Below are positions 56,485 through 64,000 of a stretch of 64,000 nucleotides of DNA, one piece after another. The notes under the pieces are model-generated. The model did not search any database. It was not told where the DNA came from and worked only from the letters and a program-made list of their open reading frames with translations. The stretch is taken from NCBI RefSeq assembly GCF_019320115.1, contig NC_089583.1:77191739-77255738 (forward strand). Direction: 5' to 3'. Within the stretch, counting starts at the first letter, position 1, and the number at the start of each line of letters is the position of its first letter. The stretch is from Miscanthus floridulus. Taxonomy: Eukaryota > Streptophyta > Magnoliopsida > Poales > Poaceae. A program made the translations under genes and the position numbers.

Positions 56485-58404
56485 TCAAGGTTCAGGCACG
56501 TGAATAGCTGTCTTCCAAGCACTCCTATCTAATGCTAAGTCTTTGGGTATATTCCATCCTTTCAAGTCTCCTTTTATTGCCTCTACCCAAGTCAACTTCG
56601 GTCTTCCTCTGTCTCTCTTCACGTTACTATCCTGACTTAGGATTCCACTACGCACCGGTGCATCTGGAGGTCTCCGTTGCACATGTCCAAACCATCTCAA
56701 CCGGTGTTGGACAAGCTTTTCTTCAATTGGCGCTACCCCCAAACTCTCACGTATATCATCATTCCGAACTCGATCCCTTCTTGTATGACCACAAATCCAA
56801 CGCAACATACGCATTTCCGCGACACTTAGCTGTTGAACATGTCGTCTTTTCGTAGGCCAACATTCTGCACCATACAACATAGCAGGTCTAATCGTCGTCC
56901 TATAAAACTTGCCTTTTAGCTTCTGTGGTACCCTTTTGTCACATAGGACACCAGACGCTTGCCGCCACTTCATCCACCCTGCTTTGATTCTATGGCTAAC
57001 ATTTTCATCAATATCCCCGTCCCTCTGTAGCATTGATCCTAAATATCGAAAGGTATCCTTCCTAGGCACTACTTGACCTTCCAAACTAATATCTTCCTCC
57101 TCCCGAGTAGTAGTGCCGAAGTTACATCTCATATACTCAGTTTTAGTTCTACTGAGTCTAAAACCTTTGGACTCCAAAGTCTTTCGCCATAACTCTAGTT
57201 TCTGATTCACTCCTATCCGGCTTTCATCAACTAGCACTACATTGTCCATCACTAAAGCAAACAAATAAGGGCTCAAAGCTGACCCTTGATGTAGTCCTAT
57301 CCTAATCGGGAAGTCATCCGTGTCTCCATCACTTGTTCGAACTCTAGTCACAACATTGTTGTACATGTCCTTAATGAGCCCGACGTACTTCGTTGGGATT
57401 TTATGTTTGTCCAAAGCCCACCACATAACATTCCTTGGTATTTTATCATAAGCCTTCTCCAAGTCAATAAAAACTATGTGTAGGTCCTTCTTCTTCTCCC
57501 TATACCGCTCCATAACTTGTCTTACTAAGAAAATGACTTCCATGGTTGACCTTCCGGGCATGAAACCAAATTGGTTCATAGAGACCCGCGTTATTGCTCT
57601 CAAGCGATGCTCGATAACTCTCTCCCATAGCTTCATAGTATGGCTCATCAACTTAATTCCCTGGTAATTCGTACAACTTTGAATATCTCCTTTATTCTTG
57701 TAGATCGGTACCAATATACTTCTCCTCCACTCATCAGGCATCTTGTTCGATCGAAAAATATGGTTGAACAGCTTGGTTAGCCATACTATAGCTATGTCTC
57801 CGAGGCATCTCCACACCTCGATTGGGATACCATCCGGTCCCATCGCCTTACCTCCTTTCATCCTTTTCAACGACTCTCTGACATCAGATTCTTGGATTCT
57901 CCGCACAAAGCGCATATTGGTGTCATCAAAAGAGTCATCCAACTGAAAGGTTGTGTCCATATTCTCACCATTGAACAATTTATCAAAATACTCTTGCCAT
58001 CGATGTCGGATCTCATCCTCCTTTACCAAGAGATGCTCCCTTTCATCCTTAATGCACTTAACTTGGTTGAAGTCCCGTGTCTTTCTCTCCCGAACCCTAG
58101 CCATCCTATAAATGTCCTTCTCTCCTTCCTTCGTACTCAAATGTTGGTAAAGATCCTCGTACGCTCTACCCTTTGCCACACTTACAGCTCGCTTTGCAGT
58201 CTTCTTTACCACCTTGTACTTCTCTATGTTGTCCACACTCCTGTCATGGTACAAGCGTCTATAGCATTCTTTCTTCTCCTTAATAGCCCTTTGGACTTCA
58301 TCGTTCCACCACCAAGTATCTTTAGCCTCGCGTCCTCTTCCTTTGGTAACTCCACACACCTCTGAGGCTACCTTCTGAATGTTGGTTGCCATCTTGTCCC
58401 ACAT
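56485..58404 (-). pseudogene. LINE reverse transcriptase with its catalytic box missing
   Basis: A 639-residue frame. The RT palm is recognisable from KAMGPDGIPIEVWRCLGD, LVPIYKNKGDIQSC and FGFMPGRSTMEVIFLVRQVM through VFIDLEKAYDKIPRNVMWW and GLHQGSALSPYLFALVMD. After VMD the sequence jumps to NVVLVDESRIGVNQ: the roughly 18-residue stretch carrying the FADD catalytic aspartates is absent, with the frame kept. The C-terminal part (LRWFGHVQRRPPDAPVRSG) is typical of RTE elements. Enzyme activity is therefore lost. Confidence 0.9.
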
Positions 58405-58440
58405 ATTGTTTATGTCGTCTTCTTCCTTCCAAGAGCCCTC

Positions 58441-59551
58441 TTTGATAACCCATTTCCCTAAATACCTCTGACGTCTTCCCTTTCAGTTTCCACAACTTTG
58501 TTCTTTCAATCTTAGCTTGTTTATCCCTACGGGCACGCACCTGAAAACGAAAATCTGCCACCAAAAGCTTATGTTGAGAAACAACACACTCCTCCGGTAT
58601 CACCTTGCAATCCAAGTATGCTCGTTTGTCCTTTCTTCTTGCGAGGACAAAGTCAATCTGGCTACAGTGTTGTCCACTACTGAAGGTCACTAGATGAGAT
58701 TCTCTCTTTCTAAAGAAAGTGTTGGCTATCATCAGGTCAAAAGCTACCGCGAAGTCCAGAACTTCCTCCCCCTCCTGATTCCTACTACCATACCCAAAAC
58801 CTCCATGAACTGCCTCGAAACCTGCGCTTGTAGTACCTACATGCCCATTAAGATTTCCTCCTATAAAAAGCTTCTCACTACTAGGTATAGCTCTAACCAG
58901 GCCATCTAAGTCTTCCCAGAACTGTCTCTTAGCACTCTCGTCGATGCCTACTTGGGGGGCATACGCACTAATTACGTTCAAGACCATATCACCAACGACA
59001 AGCTTGACTAAGATAATCCTATCTCCTTGCCTTCTTACTCCCACCACACCATTCTTGAGGCTTTTATCAATCAAAACTCCTACTCCATTTCTATTCGCGA
59101 CTGTCCCTGTGTATCAAAGCTTGAAACCTGTATTGTCCACCTCCTTCGCCTTCTGACCCTTCCATTTAGTCTCTTGAACGCATAATATATTTACACGCCT
59201 CCTAGTCGCGGTATCAACTAATTCTCTTAACTTACCTGTAAGTGACCCTACATTCCAACTACCTAAACGGATCCTAGTTGGTTCGACTAGCTTCCTTACC
59301 CTTCGCACCCGTCGACTCTGATGCGAAGACCCTTGCTCATTTTTCACTACATCCGGGCGCCGATGTAGCGCGCCACTAAGGAAGCGATGACCCGATCCTT
59401 GGTTACTTGATACCATGCCCAGATCACGACACGGCGCGTCACGGGGGTGACGACCCGGCCCTTGCCCATTTAACACCATACCCGGGTTCCGATATGGCAC
59501 GTCGCTAAGAGGGTTATGCCCCAACGATTTTCTTTCGGGTTTCATCTCCAT
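58441..59551 (-). pseudogene. LINE 5' part: leader and AP-like endonuclease
   Basis: The N-terminal frame (59551-59114) is basic and Pro/Gly-rich, and ends in the endonuclease start: RLGSWNVGSLTGKLREL and CVQETKWKGQ (catalytic Glu). A TGA at 59114-59116 interrupts it. The frame then continues with NRNGVGVLIDKSL, FIGGNLNGHVGTT, SQIDFVLARR and VSQHKLLVADF. The family normally has Asp where this copy has Asn in GGNLNGH, a change at a catalytic position. A frameshift near 58440 separates this from the reverse transcriptase frame. Confidence 0.85.
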
Positions 59552-60448
59552 TTAAGTGGCTAAGTTTTTACATTGGCTCGCCACGCCTAACACAACCCTC
59601 CTCCTTTACCAGGGCTTGGGACCTGCTATGCTGGGACACCAAAGGCGCCCCACCATAGGCGGAGTTATCCCATGGCTTATAAGGTTGACAAAAATTTAAG
59701 TTGGTTCATGAAAGGACTTTTCTTTTCAGGATTGCCAGAAAATGGCATTTGTTCTATAGCCAGACAGAACTAAATGGTTCTTTACCTGCACGTGTAGTAT
59801 TTTGTCGTCACCCACTCTTGCAGTATGTTGCTCAGTGGAGCTTACAACGGCTTACTCTTTAAGGATGGTAATGGCCAGCTGCATTAGTGCAACTGTCAAT
59901 TTGTTAGTTTTTATTTATAGAAAATTGTTCCGTCGTCACTACTGTTACAAGTAATCAGCAGTGCAATTTTGTCAATACTAACACGCTCCCCTCCCTACAC
60001 GCACATTACCGTTTCTAATTTATTTATCCCATGGCTTATAAGGTTGACAGAAATTTAAGTTGGTTCATGAAAGGCCTTCTCTTTTCAGGATTGCCAGAAA
60101 ATGGCATTTGTTCTATAGCCAGACAGAACTAAATGGTTCTTTACCTGCACGTGCAGTATTTTGTCGTCACCAACTCTTGCAATATGTCGCTCAGTGGAGC
60201 TTACAACGGCTTACTCTTTAAGGATGGTAACAGCCAGCTGCGTTAGCGCAACTGTCAATTTGTTAGTTTTCATTTATAGAAAAATTGTTCTATCATCACT
60301 ACTGTTACGAGTAATCAGCAGTGCAATTATGTCAATACTAACACCCTCCCCTCCCCACACGCACATTACCGTTTCTAATTTCTTTATCCCACGGCTTATA
60401 AGGTTGTCAGAAATTTAAGTTGGTTGATGAAAGGCCTTTTCTTTTTGT

Positions 60449-60894
60449 CAAATCCTCAAAAAACATTCACATGTTCTGAACAGAAAAAAATTGTGCTAGC
60501 CCTGTCGATGAATGGCACACCATATGACGTTAACCATAATTTGTGTTGAATAGGTGGTAACATAGATGTGGTGTGGTAAATTTGCACTTAGTAGTTATTT
60601 TATATGTTTTTGGTTACTTTACTGAGCACCATGCATGCTATCTTTTATACAATATGCATGACTAGTAGGTAGGATGTTTTCCGGAGGATAGCTCTGAACC
60701 ATTTGCTTTTGAAACGTACAATTTTTCTAGTCTGTGTTGGTGAGGTATCATTACTGAGATAAAGTACGGCTCTCTTGCGCCCAATAAACAGTGTTAATAA
60801 TGAATTATGTCTTTTTGTCACTAGACCTTACTATAGTGGATACTTATGTTGTGACAGAAACATATAGCTAACTAGTAACAATTTAACTTGTCAG
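60449..60894. other. Intron-like AT-rich stretch
   Basis: No coding frame and no clear transposon. It precedes the acceptor of the first DCL4-like exon at 60893-60894. Confidence 0.4.
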
Positions 60895-63209
60895 GGCTAC
60901 TCTCCGTTTGGTGGTTATGGAGCCTTCCAGGAAGCATACGTCCAGTGGCGTGCCAGTCAAGGAGGAAGTGGAGTCAGAAGATGGAAATGTAAAAGTTGGC
61001 AAAAATCTCTTGCATCCATTTTTCTCATCCTCCTTTCAAATTCACTGCCACATGCTTGGATTTACCTTTTGCTCTCTGCAGATTAAGTCTGTGTTTGTAT
61101 TCTGATGGTGTCAGTTGCCCTCTTTGTAGGATTTGTTAGCCAAGCGCAGAAGGACTGAAGTTTCAGGGTCCATTGTCCAACTAGAACAGCAAATTGAAGT
61201 CTTTGGCATGGAGAACAAAGCGCCAGCCTCTCTTCCAGTTGAAGATTCTACTGGCCAGGATCCCATGGATGTGCTCAATAGTTGTGCAGTACAGAACTCT
61301 GGTCAAGCAAATGGTTGCAGTAAGGAGCATGTTTCTGATATATCTTTTCAGTTTGATTACGTATTAAACGACAATTAAAACAATTAGGCTTTATGGGCCT
61401 GTTTGGATGTGAGCCCTAGCAAACCAAGCCAATATTTGTCCAAGCCAACAAACATTGGCCAGCATTTGCTTCAAGGTCAAACATTGGTGGTGCCAAATAA
61501 ATTTTGGCCATGCCCAGTGGGGCATCTCTTGGGCGAGTGAATTGTTAGTCTGAGTTTAGCTTGGTCACCTGTACAGTGCATGGATGATGTGTCAGTAGGA
61601 GTATGGTTACACTAATTCTTCAATTTTGTGATTATCAATTTTTAAATGGCAATAGCTTTTAAACCGTACATTCAGTTTTGGGATCTGTCCGTACTATAGT
61701 ATTCGTTGCAATTAAATCTACAAAACAAGATCTCACTTGCCTACATTTTAATTAAAAAACATTTATGACATCTGGACCTCACATTTTACACTATAAGTTT
61801 CAACGGATTTAAACACGGTCTTACTCCAAACACTCATTCTTCTTCATACATACATTTACCCTGCACACAAATTGGCATGGCCTCAAACCAAACATTGTAG
61901 TTTTGGCATTGCCCACGTTTTTGGCATTTCCAAATTTTGGTTTGGCTCGCTGGAGTTGCAAACCAAACAGGCCATATTTGCGTTAATTTCTTTCTTTTTT
62001 GAAAGTTGGCCAGGAGCTCTGGCATGCACTTGAGTATATATATGCATCAGTGCTCTTGCTTCTTCCTTAGCTAGATATCTAAAGCTAAGCTTCCTTTTTT
62101 TTCCATATAAGCTATTGCTTTACTGAAACAGAGGTTGTATAATTGTTTTACTGAAATTCAGAGGTTATGTAGGTAACGAATCGGTATGCTCGAGACTGTT
62201 GAAAATATGCAAGGCAATTGGCTGGAAAGAACCAGCATATGACTTTGAAGAACAAGGACCTCAACATAGCAAAATGTGAGTTTCCCTACTAACTGATGAA
62301 AATTAAATTAAATGTTCATGCACTTCCAATATTTATAGCATGTTGTGCATTATGTCACAAAAAAGGCATCATCCTAGTATCCTACGATGCAGTATTTATT
62401 TGTATATTTTTTTTCAAAAAGGTGAATCATACATAATATTCTACACAATATCGTTTATAGTACATTTTAATTTTGAGAGAGATTATGCCAATGCTGGAAT
62501 GTGATAACGCCAATGCCATGACTAATAAAAATACACTAGCTGCATTAACGCACTACACAAGCGTAACCCCGAACTGGGAAATCAACTGAAGTTCCATGAG
62601 TAGAGGCTTACCTGCAAGTTTCTGTCTTTTATCACAAGAAATAGATTGGCATGTGAACACTATGAAGCTCTATCCAATCTAGATGGCTGAAAGAACAAAC
62701 AAAGGTGAGAATAAAGCTGCATTATTCCTAAGAATAAAACAACGAAGTCCTCGTTAGTACAGTTTGAGGAATAAGAATATAATTAGTTAAAGAAGTGGGT
62801 CAAATTTTCTGAAATTTCTAGTTACAGCAAACCACAATGGTGTCATCCTTTTTTTGTTCTTTTCTTTTTGAGCCAGTATATGCCTACCTGTAACTCCTAA
62901 GTCCTACCGTCCTATGGTAGCATCCTCTGAAATGTGGTCAGAGGCCATCATCTGTTGTTTGTGTGATTCTTCGTAGAGTGATTCATAACTGCCCATGATA
63001 AGCTGGTTATTATGATTAGAAGAAGAAATGGGAATCACTGATGTCTTAAACTCTGCAGATTCAAGTGCAAGGTGACTGTCCACTTGGATGGACTGCTCAA
63101 CACCGTTATGGATTGTTTCAGCGAAGCCAAACCTAGGAAGGAAGCCGCACGAGAGAACGCCGCACAAGGGGCATTATGGTGCCTTAAGCGCTTTGGTTAT
63201 GTCAAGTGA
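60895..63209 (+). CDS. Dicer-like (DCL4-like) C-terminal exons with dsRNA-binding domain; partial
   Basis: Four exons with GT-AG borders and matching phases: 60895-60988, 61130-61319, 62164-62275 and 63059-63209, stop TGA at 63207. The first two encode an acidic/basic linker (VKEEVESEDGN / AKRRRTEV). The last two form a dsRNA-binding domain: CSRLLKICKAIGWKEPAYDF, EEQGPQHSK, FKCKVTVHLDG and KEAARENAAQGALWCLKRFG. This resembles the second dsRBD at the very end of plant DCL4, the Dicer that makes 21-nt small RNAs. The helicase, PAZ and RNase III parts are not upstream: the array and LINE, then the Harbinger element, occupy that space. It is either a displaced 3' fragment or a gene whose 5' part lies elsewhere. 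Other dsRBD families remain possible. Confidence 0.65.
61395..61973. mobile_element. MITE in the large DCL4-like intron, GGGCCTGTTTGG ends
   Basis: Begins GGGCCTGTTTGGATG and ends in the inverse (AAACCAAACAGGCC). Near the ends 'gccagcatttgc' and 'ttggtttggctcgctggag' recall each other. Termini suit PIF/Harbinger MITEs; the target duplication is unclear. About 578 bp. Confidence 0.6.
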
Positions 63210-64000
63210 TCTTCAGATGTTCCTGGCTAGTGTGGCTATCAGCCTTCTGCTAGCCTGATTAACCCTTGTCATTGTTGCTATATGTGTACATCTCGTTTAA
63301 CCAAGGGTCAGGTATTAAACTCGTAGCTTGGTGGTAGACATTTTTTGCTGCGGCATGGGAGCTCGCGGGATCAAACCCCAGGCTCTCTCATTTTATCCTG
63401 TTTTTTAGTGGCTGACATGTGGCTCTCGTATGAAAAATCCTCCTCTCATTTTATCCTGTTTTTCAGTGGCTTACATGTGGCTCTCGTATGAAAATTCGGT
63501 GCAGAAACTGAGCGCGGCTGTTGGGAAATCAAATCTGTTGTTTATAGAAAACTGGTTATTTTTTCACTTTATCAAATTATCGCCAAACAAGCCCTTCAGA
63601 AGCTACCAAGCAATAGCAGGCCTGTTAGGTAGACGGGTGCAGGTGCAGCAGCTGCGGCGAACACAGCCGGAATACCAACAGGATAGAAAGATGTTTGTGA
63701 TGTCGTAGCACCATAAGTTATTATATATAGTTTTCTTTGACCGGAACTTCAGTACGAAATTGCGGTAAGTTCTCCCGTGACAGATAATATGAGCCAAATG
63801 GAATTCGAATCCGGAATCCCTGACTCCTTTGGGTCTCCTTGGTGCTTATCCCTGTGTGAACTTGTTGCTGTGGCACATTGTGAATCATCATGGGGTGAGT
63901 TTGCCGCCGAGACGAGACCATCTACGCTGCCGACCCTCTCTGCAGCACGCCCTGCGGCTGCGGCTCAACTGCGAGAAACCGCAATACCTGAGATCCCAAC
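63210..64000. other. Region downstream of the DCL4-like exons
   Basis: It holds a tRNA-like fragment (63318-63385: 'tagcttggtggtaga' and 'gggatcaaacccc', A- and B-box-like, perhaps a SINE head). No gene is recognised to the window end. Confidence 0.4.
63384..63500. repeat. Tandem duplication, ~59-bp unit x2
   Basis: 'ctctcattttatcctgtttt' plus 'tagtggctgacatgtggctctcgtatgaaaa' repeats at 63384 and 63443 with a few mismatches. Confidence 0.85.

Larger units (their letters stand above)
56410..59670 (-). mobile_element. RTE-type LINE, 3.3 kb, inactive
   Basis: On the minus strand it starts near 59670 and ends in a (TTG)n tail at about 56410-56430, the usual 3' end of plant RTE elements. The target duplication CATGGCTTATAA is at 56398-56409 and 59671-59682. 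It encodes endonuclease and reverse transcriptase but has a stop, a frameshift, an endonuclease substitution and a deleted catalytic box. Confidence 0.92.
56099..60448 (+). repeat. Tandem array of three ~359-bp units, first one split by a LINE
   Basis: Units begin at 'attgccagaaaatggcattt' at 59731 and 60090, and at the diverged 'attaccagaaatggcatttg' at 56099. The first unit is 56099-56409 plus 59683-59730, which together make 359 bases once the LINE is removed. Shared words include 'ttctatagccagacagaac', 'ttgtcgtcacc' and 'cgcacattaccgtttctaat'. No coding frame runs through the units. Confidence 0.9.

Noticed and set aside
63318..63385. Possible tRNA gene
   Set aside because: A- and B-box-like words are present, but no cloverleaf with an acceptor stem can be drawn; more likely a SINE head.

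Overview
The window is nuclear DNA of a grass. Intron-bearing genes, GC-rich coding exons in AT-rich surroundings, an Au-type SINE, Stowaway and Tourist-like MITEs, a Tat-lineage Ty3/gypsy element and several copies of a GGCCTTGTTTAG-type short transposon point to Panicoideae, probably Andropogoneae (sorghum, sugarcane or Miscanthus relatives). The species assignment is inference.

Layout. 1-2327 is the 5' end of a minus-strand copia-like LTR element, of which one LTR and the primer-binding site are visible. 5616-11.6 kb, minus strand, is a plastid-type ATP-dependent 6-phosphofructokinase (PFK5-like) gene. It has thirteen well-placed coding exons, a 5' UTR exon, two SINEs and a MITE in its introns, and one junction that does not resolve. 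11.7-15.6 kb is repeat debris. 15596-26468 is a CACTA (En/Spm) transposon with decayed transposase and accessory genes and a 320-bp-arm hairpin. 27439-34038, plus strand, is an apparently intact three-exon monosaccharide/H+ symporter gene (STP/MST family) with a 5-kb first intron full of MITEs.

34248-55089 is a three-level nest. A short GGCCTTGTTTAG-type element is split by a complete PIF/Harbinger transposon (34272-54873, TTA target duplication). That transposon carries a DDE transposase, a Myb/NAM-like ORF1 and what looks like a captured OVATE-family gene fragment. It is in turn split by a young, complete Tat-type Ty3/gypsy element (39733-52791, CAGTT duplication, LTRs differing at 3 of 473 sites). 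The gypsy element keeps one gag-pol frame broken only by six point stops, and carries an antisense gene.

The right part holds a tandem array of three units of about 359 bp, with an RTE-type LINE (56410-59670) inserted in the first, followed by four plus-strand exons (60895-63209). These encode the C-terminal double-stranded-RNA-binding domain of a Dicer-like (DCL4-like) protein, with no room upstream for the helicase and RNase III parts. I see no CRISPR, rRNA or organellar sequence. Three host loci are supported (PFK, sugar transporter, DCL4-like 3' end); almost everything else is transposon-derived.
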